Origin: Psychrobacter sp. P11F6
GTDB lineage: Bacteria; Pseudomonadota; Gammaproteobacteria; Pseudomonadales; Moraxellaceae
DNA length: 64,000 bases
Assembly: GCF_001435295.1 (NCBI RefSeq)
Contig: NZ_CM003594.1
Coordinates: 3,244,574-3,308,573 of the forward strand
Direction: 5' to 3'
The position numbers and the translations under genes are program-made. The notes under the pieces were generated by a model that saw nothing but the letters and a program-made list of their open reading frames with translations, was not told the origin of the DNA and did not search any database. This document shows, one piece after another, positions 35,457-45,575 of this stretch (position 1 is its first letter; the number at the start of each line of letters is the position of its first letter).

Positions 35457-37166
35457 CTATACACGCCCTGCTTGTTTTAAGGCGTTTTGCAAAATAACAC
35501 TGTCGTCAAAATCATAACGAACATGGTTAATTTCTTGATAGGTTTCATGACCCTTGCCAGCGATCACGACGATATCATCAGCTGCTGCTTGATTGACCGC
35601 ATACTCAATCGCTGCTTGGCGCGCAGGTTCGATATGGGTACGCTGATATTGCTCACTCGTCATGCCCGCTTGCATATCTTGCAAAATGATATTGGGATCT
35701 TCGGTGCGTGGATTGTCTGCCGTTAACACGACTTTATCCGCGCCTGCCAATCCTGCTTGCGCCATCAAAGGACGTTTGCCCGCATCACGGTCGCCACCGC
35801 AGCCAAACACTGCCCATAGTTGGCCTTTACAATGGGTCTTTAGGCTGGCAAGCACTTGGCTTAAGGCATCTGGCGTATGCGCATAATCAACGATAAAGCA
35901 GCCATCATTAGACGGCACACGCTGCATACGTCCAACCGCACCTTGTAGCTGCGGCACCACTGCGGCAATACGCTCAAGGCTAATGCCTAAAGCGACGGCA
36001 GCTGCCATTGCGGCAAGCAAATTGGCAACATTAAAGCGCCCCAATAATGGGCTGACGATACCTAAATGATTAACTTCGCCATCGCCTAAATCAGTACGTA
36101 GCGTAATCTCGACACCTTTTAAGCTTGGTTTGATTTCAGCCGCAACAAAGGTCGCAGATTTTGATGGTTCTAAACTGTACGTCCAGACCGTTAAATCACT
36201 GGCATGTGCGGTGTCGAGCATAATCTGGGCATGTTCATCATCGATATTGATAATGGCATGGGTTAAATCTGGAAAATGCGCTTTATCAAACAGTTTAGCT
36301 TTTGTTGCTGCATACTCTGCCATATCGGCATGATAGTCTAAGTGGTCACGGCTAAGATTGGTATAAATCGCAACCGACACTGGCATACCTTGTAAACGCT
36401 GCTGATCCAAACCATGTGAGCTGGCTTCCAATGCCAATAATTCAGCATTCTCTGTACCCATTTGATATAAAAATTGCTGAACCGCTAAGGCATCGCCCGT
36501 GGTATGGCTCGCTTGCACCAAAGCACCAAGCCTGCCATTACCTGCTGTGCCCATGACTGCGCTGCTCATACCTGTCAGCTGCGTCAATTGCGCCACCAAT
36601 TGACTGATAGTCGTTTTGCCATTGGTGCCCGTCACTGCGACCACCGTTGGCAAGGTCACGGGCTGCTGATATTGCAAACGTGCTTGAATGAGCGTTCCTA
36701 AAAAATCACGAATATTGGGCACGTATAAAACAGGGCAAGGCAGTGCTGCTAATTGCCGCTGTGCTTTAGCAGTACTATCATTCGATAAAGTGATATCGGC
36801 ATGATTTGATACACTAGTCGTGTTAAGCAAAGCCGTAGGATCTATTTCTGATAGGATAAAAGCCGCATTTTCAGCGGCTTGATAGAGGTAGTCGCGACTT
36901 TTTTGACAGTTTGGTATGTGGCTTTTTAATAACACAAACACATCGTTCGGCTCTAGCTGACGACTGTCTAAACGAAACTGCAGGAATGGAATATCAAGAA
37001 ACGAATTCATTGGTTTTGAATCCGCTCCAATCAATGTCGTCTGAGTCGATAGTTTTTGCAATGCCTGCTCTATACCTACACCATGCCTGCTATTGCTACT
37101 ACTAGATTCAGTCAGCTGCTGCAAGGTGACTGGGGTAATGCTTGGCGACGAGGGTGACAGGGTCAT
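35457..37166 (-). CDS. murE: UDP-MurNAc-L-Ala-D-Glu:meso-diaminopimelate ligase
   Basis: The protein has 569 residues from the ATG at 37166, with AGGA eight bases upstream. A TTG two codons earlier was not used. ATP loop is TGTNGKTTISQL. DNPRTEDP contains the DNPR motif that selects meso-diaminopimelate, as expected in a Gram-negative cell. It adds the third residue of the peptide stem. It is longer than usual (about 490) because of extra serine- and threonine-rich stretches before and within the N-terminal domain. Confidence 0.94.
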   Translation of the reverse strand: MTLSPSSPSITPVTLQQLTESSSSNSRHGVGIEQALQKLSTQTTLIGADSKPMNSFLDIPFLQFRLDSRQLEPNDVFVLLKSHIPNCQKSRDYLYQAAENAAFILSEIDPTALLNTTSVSNHADITLSNDSTAKAQRQLAALPCPVLYVPNIRDFLGTLIQARLQYQQPVTLPTVVAVTGTNGKTTISQLVAQLTQLTGMSSAVMGTAGNGRLGALVQASHTTGDALAVQQFLYQMGTENAELLALEASSHGLDQQRLQGMPVSVAIYTNLSRDHLDYHADMAEYAATKAKLFDKAHFPDLTHAIINIDDEHAQIMLDTAHASDLTVWTYSLEPSKSATFVAAEIKPSLKGVEITLRTDLGDGEVNHLGIVSPLLGRFNVANLLAAMAAAVALGISLERIAAVVPQLQGAVGRMQRVPSNDGCFIVDYAHTPDALSQVLASLKTHCKGQLWAVFGCGGDRDAGKRPLMAQAGLAGADKVVLTADNPRTEDPNIILQDMQAGMTSEQYQRTHIEPARQAAIEYAVNQAAADDIVVIAGKGHETYQEINHVRYDFDDSVILQNALKQAGRV

Positions 37167-37236
37167 TGGCAAATCCTATACGGTTAAAACACATCAAATA
37201 GTTAAAAACTAAGTATTAAAAAAAAGACCTCTACGA

Positions 37237-39345
37237 CTACTGAGCGATCGTTTTTAACGGTTTATCTAAGGGTACATTGTATAAACGCAGCGCCTCTTTC
37301 ATGACATTATGAAAGACTGGCGCGACTGTTAAACCAGCATAAATCTGAACACGTGGGTCTTCGATGAGCATCACACCTACTAATCTTGGGTTAGATGCGG
37401 GCGCAATACCAGCAAAAACGTTACGGTATTGATCCGTATAGTAGCCACCTTTTGGATTAACACGGCGCGATGTCCCTGTTTTACCAGCGACGCGATAACC
37501 ATCAATCGCAGCACCTTTAGCCGTACCACCCGGTTCGGTGACACTTTCCATCATTTGTACGATAGACATCGCTTGCTCGTGTGCCATGATACGCTTGCTT
37601 GGCTGTAGCTTGTCATCTTTAGTGAGGGTCAATGGATGCATCACACCGCCTGCCGCCAGCGCTGAATAAGCCTGCGCAACCTGCGCTAGAGTTGCTTCCA
37701 AACCATAACCATAACTGAGCGTAGCACGACGTGACGTTTCTTTTTCTTTTGGTGTGACAACCAGCCCACTACCTTCCCCTGGGAACTGTAGTGGTGTCTT
37801 TGAACCAAAACCAAATTGCCGTTGCATATTGGTAATGGCATCAGGCGGTAGCGACAAAGCAATCTTAGTCGAGGCGACGTTACTAGACTTCTGCAGTAAC
37901 GTGCCCATATTAATCATACCTAGATTGTTATGATCACGAATGGTATAACCACGGACACGAATAGAGCCAGGATTGGTATCGATTAAGGTAGTGGCAGTGT
38001 ATTTTCCTGAATCAAGTGCCGCTGCAACCGTAAAGGGTTTCATCACCGAACCAGGTTCGAAGACATCGAGCAGCGCACGGTTACGTTGGTTTTCACCGGT
38101 CATCTCATTCAGGTTATTAGAATTAAAGGATGGCCATGTTGACAAGGCAAGCACTTCACCCGTTTGCACATCAACAATCATGCCTGTTGACCAGCGCGCT
38201 TTTTGCAAACGCCCTGCTTTCTCTAGTTCTTTATAAAGCAAATACTGCAGGCGCGAATCAATGGTCAACGCCACATCTTTACCTGGTATTTCTGGTTCAA
38301 TCTGTTTAATTTCTTTTAAACTGTTTTGTTTGGCATCTTTTAGCACCAACACTTTACCATCATCACCTGCCAGCTCAGTTTCATATTGGCGTTCGATACC
38401 AGCACGACCTTCGTAACCACCTTCAGGATCACTGACATTTTGCCCCATAAAGCCCAATAGCTGCGAGTTTGGTTGTGGCTGCGGGTAATAACGTTGGAAA
38501 AAGTTTTTTTCATAGACGCCAGGAAAATCAAGGGTGCTGACACTTTGGGCAATCTCAGGCGTTACTTTATTCAGTAGCGGCAAATAGTGCGAGCCTGCAC
38601 CCGATGGCAGCGCTGCTTTAACTGCTGCTTCATCGGTTACATCAATACTATCGTCGATAGCGGTAACTTTTTTCAGCTCAGTGACCGAAATATTGGCAGC
38701 AGCCGCAAGCGTGGTCAGATCCATATTATCCAAACGCTTTTGCATACGCGCAACCAGCTGTGGACTCTCAGGATTGGTGATAATAATACGCTTAAGCTCG
38801 TAATATTCGCGCGCGTAATCATGCGGACTAAAGGAGACCGTCGCCAGTGGTGCACTGACTGCAAGTGGCAAATTATTGCGATCGGTAATCATACCGCGAT
38901 AGGATTTTTGCGTGCGCACGCTAGTGATAAGCTCATCACCTTTGTCTTGATAAAACTGGGCATTGGCAACTTGTAAATAATAAGCACGGGCTATCAGCAA
39001 ACCCAAGATAACCAATGCAATGACCCAAATAGTACGGAAACGGTTTTTGTCTTGCTCAAAACCGCCGCGAGAGGAAGCGCCAGACGCTTTACCCAAAAAT
39101 CCTCTTTTATTTTTCAGGTTTTTGACACTGGTATAAGCGCCTTGCTCTTCATTCTTTTTCAATCGATCAAACAATTTAGTCTTACGGTTGCCAGAGGATT
39201 TTTTTTCAGCCGTACTGCCTGTTTGTCCCGATTTGGCTGCACTGGCAGGACGTAAGGGCTTAGTCACCTTACCGCTAGTTGGCTTTTTATTCGCATTTTT
39301 CGCGGTCGTTTTACCACTATTGGCATTAGGTTTTTTATCACTCAT
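37237..39345 (-). CDS. ftsI: Division transpeptidase PBP3
   Basis: The protein has 702 residues. The first 95 are basic and cytosolic, followed by one membrane anchor (IWVIALVILGLLIARAYYL). The catalytic serine is in SVMK (part of EPGSVMKPF), with SSN in KSSNVAS and KTGTS near the end. It cross-links septal peptidoglycan with FtsW. The N-terminal tail is longer than usual and rich in lysine. It overlaps ftsL by four bases. Confidence 0.95.
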   Translation of the reverse strand: MSDKKPNANSGKTTAKNANKKPTSGKVTKPLRPASAAKSGQTGSTAEKKSSGNRKTKLFDRLKKNEEQGAYTSVKNLKNKRGFLGKASGASSRGGFEQDKNRFRTIWVIALVILGLLIARAYYLQVANAQFYQDKGDELITSVRTQKSYRGMITDRNNLPLAVSAPLATVSFSPHDYAREYYELKRIIITNPESPQLVARMQKRLDNMDLTTLAAAANISVTELKKVTAIDDSIDVTDEAAVKAALPSGAGSHYLPLLNKVTPEIAQSVSTLDFPGVYEKNFFQRYYPQPQPNSQLLGFMGQNVSDPEGGYEGRAGIERQYETELAGDDGKVLVLKDAKQNSLKEIKQIEPEIPGKDVALTIDSRLQYLLYKELEKAGRLQKARWSTGMIVDVQTGEVLALSTWPSFNSNNLNEMTGENQRNRALLDVFEPGSVMKPFTVAAALDSGKYTATTLIDTNPGSIRVRGYTIRDHNNLGMINMGTLLQKSSNVASTKIALSLPPDAITNMQRQFGFGSKTPLQFPGEGSGLVVTPKEKETSRRATLSYGYGLEATLAQVAQAYSALAAGGVMHPLTLTKDDKLQPSKRIMAHEQAMSIVQMMESVTEPGGTAKGAAIDGYRVAGKTGTSRRVNPKGGYYTDQYRNVFAGIAPASNPRLVGVMLIEDPRVQIYAGLTVAPVFHNVMKEALRLYNVPLDKPLKTIAQ

Positions 39346-39839
39346 TGTCCTGCCTCCGCTACCGTGGCATCGGTGATAGGAGCGTCAGGCGATATATCCG
39401 TAGCAGCTCGTGGTTCGATAACGTCAGACTTATCCTCATCTGAGTCAGTATCGACGACTGGCACCTGTGCTGTGGCAACACCCGGCTGGATAATGAGTTT
39501 ATCTTTTAGCGTCGGTGAAAACATACCCAGTTCAGCCACCGCACGGCTAGCAATTTGCGGCGTCGCACTAAAAGTCTGCTGTTCAATGAGCAAACGCTGA
39601 TGTTCGACTTGCAGATTACGCTCTTGTTTTTTCATGTCTTGCAAGGTTTTATAATCCTGATGATATTGCTGAACACCTTCGGCTGTTTTAATACCGCTCC
39701 ACACAATCGCTACTGCTAACAGCAATAGCACCACTACATAGATACTAACCACATTAAATCGGCGCACAAATAGCTCGCCGATATCGGTGTTATGCGGCAT
39801 TGCAGCACGACGGTTTGCGGGTTTGTCAGATATTGCCAT
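39342..39839 (-). CDS. ftsL: Cell division protein FtsL
   Basis: The protein has 165 residues. A short cytosolic N-terminus is followed by a membrane helix (about 31-50) and a coiled coil with LQDMKKQERNLQVEHQRLLIEQQ. The RAVAELGMFSPT segment is the usual end of the conserved part. About 55 acidic residues extend beyond it. FtsL links FtsQ and FtsB to FtsWI. It is coupled to ftsI by the ATGA overlap. It is 242 bases downstream of rsmH, an unusually long gap. Confidence 0.9.
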   Translation of the reverse strand: MAISDKPANRRAAMPHNTDIGELFVRRFNVVSIYVVVLLLLAVAIVWSGIKTAEGVQQYHQDYKTLQDMKKQERNLQVEHQRLLIEQQTFSATPQIASRAVAELGMFSPTLKDKLIIQPGVATAQVPVVDTDSDEDKSDVIEPRAATDISPDAPITDATVAEAGQ

Positions 39840-40084
39840 GACGCTCTCAAAAAGTGGACTTCAAGTATGAAAATTGGCAACTGTTTTAGAGCGGTAAGAC
39901 GCTTTGTACAGCACCATCAATAAAGTAAAACCAAACGAAAAAGGAACAGCCGAGCCTAGCAGATAATGTTTACAGATTTTTAACAGCCGCGTAAGTATTC
40001 AGACTCTCTATCCTACTTAATTGCCAGCAACCAATCACCAGCAACTCAGCCAAACACCCTCTCTATAACATCACGCTACCTGTG

Positions 40085-41284
40085 TTATTGCTCAACACTT
40101 GGTAGATAGTCGGTATCAGTACGAGTCGCCATGCGCAACCACGCACTACGCGCGCGTGGATTTTGACTGGTTTCAGCTTTGCTTGGACCCACGCGTTTAG
40201 GCTTGCTAAAGTAGCGTGGACGATTGGGCGGCATCGGCAAATTCTCATCCTCTGGATATTGCCCTTTGCTATGACGCTGCAAAAACTGCTTGATACGGCG
40301 ATCTTCTAATGAGTGAAAACTAATCACTGCTAGCTGCCCGCCTGCTTTCAAAATCGGAATGCTTTGTTCTAAAAAGTCGTCAACATCGCCAAGCTCATTG
40401 TTAATAAAAATGCGCATCGCCTGAAAGCTCTGAGTCGCTGGATGCTTACCACGCTGCCAATTAGGATGCGCCACTTTAATCACTTCAGCCAATGCCAAAG
40501 TAGAGTCATAACTGTCCATCTGCTTAATAGCACGGGCGATACGGCGACTATGACGCTCTTCGCCAAAATCATAAAGCACATTGGCCAAGGTTTCATCATC
40601 GACTTTTTCTAGCCACTCAGCGACCGACTGCCCACGACTGGTGTCCATACGCATATCGACCGCACCGTCACGCATAAAACTAAAACCACGACTGCCATCA
40701 TCAATTTGCGGCGATGAGATACCCAAATCTGCCATTAAGCCATCAACTTGAGTGATTCCCATTGCCGTTAGACTATCCGTCAACGTCGCAAAACTATCGT
40801 GCACCACTTTTACGCGACTATCGGTCTTTGCCAATTCACGCGCGACGCTAATCGCCGTTGGATCTTTATCAAAAACAATCAAGGTTGCATCATCGGCCAA
40901 CTGACTTAATAATAATCGACTATGACCACCACGCCCGAAGGTAGCATCAACGTAGACGCCACTCATCTGCAAGCTATTTTGGTTGTCACTGCTTTGTTCT
41001 GCATCGTCTGTTTGCTTAGGTAGCGCTTTGACACCCAGCACTGCTGCAACGGTTTCTTGTAACAGCACCGCATCATGGACAAAGCTCAATTCATCAGAGT
41101 TGGCTTTATCCGTGACAGACTCTTGATTCAGCTGATTAGTAGAGTCACTCTCTACCACAAAATCGTTTTCTACAGCAGACAGCTCAGCCACTGATGCAGC
41201 ATTAACAGTGGCTAAAGAAGAATTCATTTTAGAATCTTGCTTAGTATTCGGCGTATTTTTTGGCTTATTATTCAATATGGACAC
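40085..41284 (-). CDS. rsmH: 16S rRNA (cytosine(1402)-N4)-methyltransferase
   Basis: The product is 399 residues from the GTG at 41284. An ATG at 41227 is another possible start. The conserved part begins near FVHDAVLLQETVAAVLG at about residue 70, so the first 65 or so residues are an extension not usual in the family. SAM-binding motif is YVDATFGRGGHS; VISFHSLEDRRIKQFL and NPRARSAWLRMA are also conserved. It methylates C1402 in 16S rRNA. mraZ, usually just before it, is absent. Confidence 0.93.
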   Translation of the reverse strand: MSILNNKPKNTPNTKQDSKMNSSLATVNAASVAELSAVENDFVVESDSTNQLNQESVTDKANSDELSFVHDAVLLQETVAAVLGVKALPKQTDDAEQSSDNQNSLQMSGVYVDATFGRGGHSRLLLSQLADDATLIVFDKDPTAISVARELAKTDSRVKVVHDSFATLTDSLTAMGITQVDGLMADLGISSPQIDDGSRGFSFMRDGAVDMRMDTSRGQSVAEWLEKVDDETLANVLYDFGEERHSRRIARAIKQMDSYDSTLALAEVIKVAHPNWQRGKHPATQSFQAMRIFINNELGDVDDFLEQSIPILKAGGQLAVISFHSLEDRRIKQFLQRHSKGQYPEDENLPMPPNRPRYFSKPKRVGPSKAETSQNPRARSAWLRMATRTDTDYLPSVEQ

Positions 41285-41603
41285 AAACGACTCAGTAGAT
41301 GACGACCATTTTGGTCAGTAAGAGTGAAAAATCAGATGAAAATAAACAAGTTATGACTTGTCTAACATTATTATCGCAAGGATACACGGGTAGTCAAGCG
41401 CTAGACGGGCATTTCGTTAAAAATATTCCATCTCTCTGTTATACTAGCGCTATATTTTACGCTATTTTTCTACATTGACGGCTATTGTTTGTGCCGTATT
41501 TTTTATTCAAACTTGTCATTCATATTTATCATTAGCATTTTTAACTGCTATTTTTTTCATTTTTCACAGCCATATTCATTAACTAGCCTATTCTGAGAAT
41601 TTT
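41285..41603. other. 319-bp divergent region between rsmH and gltX
   Basis: No gene is seen. It should hold the dcw promoter for the minus strand and the gltX promoter listed separately. I see no riboswitch or T-box-like structure. Confidence 0.5.
41417..41445 (+). promoter_or_regulatory. Probable gltX promoter, extended -10
   Basis: A -35-like TTAAAA (41417-41422) is 17 bases from TATACT (41440-41445), which is preceded by TGT as in extended -10 promoters. It would give a leader of about 150 bases. Confidence 0.5.
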
Positions 41604-43148
41604 ATGATGCAATCATCGACTTCAACTAACAGCACGCGCCCTGTCCGCACCCGCATTGCGCCATCGCCTACTGGCTTTCCGCATGTCGGCACCGCTTATA
41701 TTGCCCTATTCAATTTAGCTTTTGCTAAAGCCCACGGCGGCGAATTTATTTTACGTATCGAAGATACGGATCAAACGCGCTCAACCGAACAATCTGAAAA
41801 AATGATTTTGGATGCGCTGCGCTGGGTCGGTCTCGACTGGGCGGAAGGTCCAGATATTGGAGGCCCGCATGCGCCTTATCGTCAGAGCGAGCGTAGTGAT
41901 ATTTATAAAAAGCACGCCGAACAGCTCATAGAAAACGATCATGCATTCCGCTGCTTTTGTACCAGCGAAGAGCTCGATGCCATGCGAGCTGCGCAAATGG
42001 CCAATGGTGAAACGCCACGTTATGACGGTCGCTGTGCCCATTTAGCACCTGAGAAAACTGCGCAATTGGTCAGTGAGGGCAAACCGCATGTCATTCGTAT
42101 GCGTGTGCCTACCGAAGGCGTCTGTCAAGTACATGACATGTTACGCGGTACGGTTGAGATTCCTTGGACACAAGTCGACATGCAAGTGCTGCTAAAAACC
42201 GACGGCATGCCGACTTATCATTTAGCCAACGTTGTCGATGACCATTTGATGGACATCAGCCATGTGCTACGCGGTGAAGAGTGGCTTAACTCTGCGCCCA
42301 AGCATCAGCTGCTCTATGAGTATTTTGGTTGGGAGATGCCTGTACTTTGCCATATGCCACTGCTGCGTAACCCAGATAAATCAAAACTGTCTAAGCGTAA
42401 AAACCCAACCTCTATCACTTACTATCGTGATGCTGGTGTGCTCCCTGAAGCGTTGCTCAACTACCTCGGTCGTATGGGCTACTCGATGCCTGACGAAGCT
42501 GAGCAATTTACCTTAGAAGAGATGATTGCCAGCTTTGATATCCAGCGTGTGTCGCTCGGCGGCCCTATCTTTGATATCGAAAAACTGAACTGGCTCAACG
42601 CAGAATGGTTACGTGCATTAACGCCTGAAGAGCTAAAAAATAAAATACTCGATTGGGCAAGTAATAGCGATAAATTAACTGCTATCGCAGCGGCGATTCA
42701 GCCTCGTATTGAGCTGTTATCTGATGCAGTTAATTGGGGTGGTTTCTATTTCCAGAACTTACCTAATATCAATGCTGAGAGCTTTACCCATAAATCACTC
42801 ACCCCTGAGCAAATTACTGAGATGCTGCAACTGGCGCTTTGGCAGCTAGAAACCTTACCAACGTGGTCAGAAGAAAATATCTACGCCACCTTAAAAGGTC
42901 TTGCCGCTCACCTCGATATTAAGATGCGTGACTTTATGGCACCGTTCTTTATCGCTATCGCTGGCAGCACGTCATCAACGCCAGTCATGAACTCTATGGC
43001 AATTATCGGCGCTGATATGACCTTGACTCGCTTGCGCCATGCAGTTGACGTGCTTGGCGGTTTGGGTAAAAAGAAACTAAAAAAACTTGAGAAACAAGCG
43101 GCAGAGTTGCCAGATTTTTGTCTGCTGAATAATTTAGAAGCTGAATAA
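41604..43148 (+). CDS. gltX: Glutamate-tRNA ligase
   Basis: The protein has 514 residues. The class I signatures are [13 protein letters not shown] (HIGH-type) and KLSKRKNP (KMSKS-type), with [14 protein letters not shown] between them. It charges tRNA-Glu, one copy of which lies 900 bases downstream. Two ATG codons lie together at the start. A strong terminator follows. Confidence 0.94.
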   Translation: MMQSSTSTNSTRPVRTRIAPSPTGFPHVGTAYIALFNLAFAKAHGGEFILRIEDTDQTRSTEQSEKMILDALRWVGLDWAEGPDIGGPHAPYRQSERSDIYKKHAEQLIENDHAFRCFCTSEELDAMRAAQMANGETPRYDGRCAHLAPEKTAQLVSEGKPHVIRMRVPTEGVCQVHDMLRGTVEIPWTQVDMQVLLKTDGMPTYHLANVVDDHLMDISHVLRGEEWLNSAPKHQLLYEYFGWEMPVLCHMPLLRNPDKSKLSKRKNPTSITYYRDAGVLPEALLNYLGRMGYSMPDEAEQFTLEEMIASFDIQRVSLGGPIFDIEKLNWLNAEWLRALTPEELKNKILDWASNSDKLTAIAAAIQPRIELLSDAVNWGGFYFQNLPNINAESFTHKSLTPEQITEMLQLALWQLETLPTWSEENIYATLKGLAAHLDIKMRDFMAPFFIAIAGSTSSTPVMNSMAIIGADMTLTRLRHAVDVLGGLGKKKLKKLEKQAAELPDFCLLNNLEAE

Positions 43149-43191
43149 CTCATCTACTAAACAATCGATTAGCTGAAATTTATGAATTTAG

Positions 43192-43221
43192 AAGGGTCAG
43201 CCCAGTTCTGACCCTTTTTTT
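43192..43221 (+). terminator. Intrinsic terminator after gltX
   Basis: AAGGGTCAG and CTGACCCTT form a 9-bp stem with a 7-base loop, followed by a run of T residues. Confidence 0.9.
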
Positions 43222-43291
43222 GTCACTAATAGGTACTACTACCCTTCAACTATTAAATATCCTTTATCAAACCTTTTAATTGGAACTAAAC

Positions 43292-43669
43292 ATGGACGCC
43301 AAAACCGTCACGATAGAAAGCAAAGATTATGTCTTTAACACGCTCAAAGAAGCGCAGAAATACTATGATGCCATCGTAAAAGAGCTTTATAATGCAAAAC
43401 TTACCCTGACAAAGGGTCAGGACTTTGAAGATTTAAAGTGGATATACACCACTTACTGCAGTTATACCAATCATAATGTCGATCGATTGAAAGAATCTGA
43501 CATCGTTGGCTTTAAAGGAATCAGCACAGTACAACAAAAAGGGGGGCAATATATCCCCACAGAATGTTGTGCCATTATTTTTTCAGATGGCAGTTCTAAG
43601 TGTACAGAAGAAGAATTCTTTACCGATAAAGCCATTAAAGAGATTGCCATCAAGCAAAATCCACGCTAA
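43292..43669 (+). CDS. Small protein, possibly DUF3223-like
   Basis: The protein has 125 residues from the ATG at 43292, with GGA eight bases upstream. A TTG four codons earlier was not used. KDYVFNTLKEAQKYYDAIV, followed by DFEDLKWIYTTY, resembles the DUF3223 family. The function is unknown. It is a single gene between gltX and the tRNAs. A CCTGAC/GTCAGG inverted repeat lies inside it at 43405-43421. Confidence 0.65.
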   Translation: MDAKTVTIESKDYVFNTLKEAQKYYDAIVKELYNAKLTLTKGQDFEDLKWIYTTYCSYTNHNVDRLKESDIVGFKGISTVQQKGGQYIPTECCAIIFSDGSSKCTEEEFFTDKAIKEIAIKQNPR

Positions 43670-43745
43670 TTTGGGCTTATTAAGTAGCTAAAATAGCTTT
43701 AAACGCTTTTTTTCAAATATTTATGCATTATTTTTAAAATAGTAG

Positions 43746-43774
43746 TTGACAGGACTGCCGGTCTTGCATAAAAT
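43746..43774 (+). promoter_or_regulatory. Promoter of the tRNA-Ala gene
   Basis: A perfect -35 TTGACA (43746-43751) is 17 bases from the -10 TAAAAT (43769-43774). The tRNA begins at 43792. Confidence 0.85.
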
Positions 43775-43791
43775 ACGCACACTCTTAGCGA

Positions 43792-43867
43792 GGGGCTATA
43801 GCTCAGTTGGTAGAGCACTTGCATGGCATGCAAGGGGTCAACGGTTCGACTCCGTTTAGCTCCACCA
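43792..43867 (+). tRNA. tRNA-Ala (anticodon GGC)
   Basis: The gene is 76 bases and includes CCA. Acceptor arms GGGGCTA and TAGCTCC pair. The anticodon stem CTTGC/GCAAG encloses ATGGCAT, giving GGC. The T-loop TTCGACT is present. Confidence 0.96.
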
Positions 43868-44014
43868 TACTATTTATTGCAACGCTCAGTACTACTGAAA
43901 CGTAACCATAAATACTCGCTAGTAGGACGATATCAGCACCTAGGCAATGCTTATTTATTAAGCTATCTGATATTGTGAAGTACCGTTGTAACCATTGGTT
44001 ATAACACTCTATGC

Positions 44015-44090
44015 GTCCCCATCGTCTAGAGGCCTAGGACACCGCCCTTTCACGGCGGTAACGGGGGTTCGAATCCCCCTGGGGACGCCA
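44015..44090 (+). tRNA. tRNA-Glu (anticodon TTC)
   Basis: The gene is 76 bases and includes CCA. Acceptor arms GTCCCCA and TGGGGAC pair. Anticodon stem CCGCC/GGCGG encloses CTTTCAC, giving TTC. It may be co-transcribed with tRNA-Ala, 147 bases upstream. Confidence 0.96.
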
Positions 44091-44162
44091 CTATTCGGCG
44101 TCACTTATTAGCACTTTTGCTTAACACCTTTAAGCATCAGGTTAGACTAATAAGCGAACAAT

Positions 44163-44200
44163 AAAAAATCCCAGTCATCATACGGTGACTGGGATTTTTT
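44163..44200 (+). terminator. Intrinsic terminator after the tRNA genes
   Basis: AAAAAATCCCAGTCA and TGACTGGGATTTTTT form a long stem ending in a T-run. It may work in both directions and so also end the leftward gene at 44261. Confidence 0.9.
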
Positions 44201-44260
44201 ATGTCTGTTGGTTTTGTTATATCCAGTTCATTATGGTTTGGATAAGCTGAAGTTAGTATA

Positions 44261-44560
44261 TCAACGATCATAATAAGAGACAAACTCTCTAATCGCCCAG
44301 CCCCAATGCCTGTACTCGCCCTTGTAGTAGCCTTCTAAATATACCCACGGGCGGTTTTTATTATCATAAGTGGTATCTGTGACATATACCTCGCGATCAT
44401 TACGCAGCTTATTAATAATCTTGCCATTAGGTTCATCGCGGATGTTTAATGGAGTACCCGTCGGATCCGTTACTTTGCAAACTCTCTCGGCATGCGCGGC
44501 ATTTATCCCAACTGTCGTAGCCAAAACAGATACAGCAACGGTGTAAGCCAAACGTTTCAT
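44261..44560 (-). CDS. Secreted SH3-like (SH3b) domain protein
   Basis: The protein has 99 residues. A signal peptide (MKRLAYTVAVSVLATTVGINAAHA) is probably cleaved after AHA. The remainder has TPLNIRDEPNGKIINKLRNDREVYV, the bacterial SH3 pattern. The product should be periplasmic and bind peptidoglycan or another protein. It contains one cysteine after cleavage. It stands alone. Confidence 0.8.
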   Translation of the reverse strand: MKRLAYTVAVSVLATTVGINAAHAERVCKVTDPTGTPLNIRDEPNGKIINKLRNDREVYVTDTTYDNKNRPWVYLEGYYKGEYRHWGWAIREFVSYYDR

Positions 44561-44844
44561 CTCAAATCCTTATTATCAACAAATGTCTCATTAATCTCTG
44601 ATATATTATCAGAGTTCACATTACGGTATTTGCGATTTTATAAGATATTTACGTTTTATTGATTTTGATAAAGACTGAAGCCATAACCTGCTTTATAGTT
44701 TTTAATATCATTATTTATTGAATGATTTATTCTATTGCCAACCCTTACGATCCTCGCTACCATCAATCCTATAAGAATTTTATAGAATGTATAAATACTT
44801 TATAACGTACAAATTTTTAGGCTTAACACAAGGACGTTTTAACC

Positions 44845-45498
44845 ATGTTCGGGATTGAGAACTATCTAGGGTTTATCATGGCAGCTATTTTGTTAAACCT
44901 GACCCCAGGCACAGATAGCATGTACATCATTACCCGTAGTATTTCGCAGGGGCAAACGGCAGGGTTTTATTCTGTTTTGGGTATTACTTCAGGTATTTTG
45001 GTGCATACGCTACTGGCTTCGCTAGGATTGTCCGTGTTGCTGGCTAACTCCCCTACGGCATTTATGCTCGTAAAATATATTGGTGCAAGCTATTTGTGCT
45101 ATCTAGGCGTCAAAATGCTCATAAGTAAACAACAGCCTTTGATAGCCGCGAGTTTGCAGGATGACCAGAAGCCAAAGCCCGTTCAGCCTTTAGATCACTG
45201 GCAAATATATAAGCAAGGTGTGCTCACCAATACCTTTAATCCAAAAGTTGCATTATTCTTTTTGGCGTTCTTCCCTCAGTTTATCGATGCCAGTTATGCT
45301 TATAGTATGGTGTCGTTCGTCATTTTAGGACTGACCTTTGCTGTCACTGGCTTTATATGGTGCTTGTGCTTAGCATTATTGGCGTCAAAATTCAGTGAAA
45401 ACTTACGTAAAAACCCCTCTATCGAAGCTATTTTAAACAAGATAAGCGGTGTGGTATTTATTGGCTTGGGAATTAGGCTGTTGACTGAGAAGGGTTGA
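44845..45498 (+). CDS. LysE/RhtB-family amino-acid exporter
   Basis: The protein has 217 residues with about six membrane helices. NLTPGTDSMYIITRSISQGQTAGFYS and GVLTNTFNPKVALFFLAFFPQFI are family signatures. Such proteins export amino acids such as lysine, homoserine or threonine. The substrate cannot be predicted. It is a single gene. Confidence 0.88.
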   Translation: MFGIENYLGFIMAAILLNLTPGTDSMYIITRSISQGQTAGFYSVLGITSGILVHTLLASLGLSVLLANSPTAFMLVKYIGASYLCYLGVKMLISKQQPLIAASLQDDQKPKPVQPLDHWQIYKQGVLTNTFNPKVALFFLAFFPQFIDASYAYSMVSFVILGLTFAVTGFIWCLCLALLASKFSENLRKNPSIEAILNKISGVVFIGLGIRLLTEKG

Positions 45499-45575
45499 GT
45501 AAATGCGAATCAGAGTATCTAAAGATAGATTTATAAAGCTATACTAACTTCATCGCGGATTAGTTAGGAGAAATG

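Noticed and set aside
43405..43421. Inverted repeat in the small gene after gltX as a terminator
   Set aside because: It has no T-tract and lies within the coding frame.
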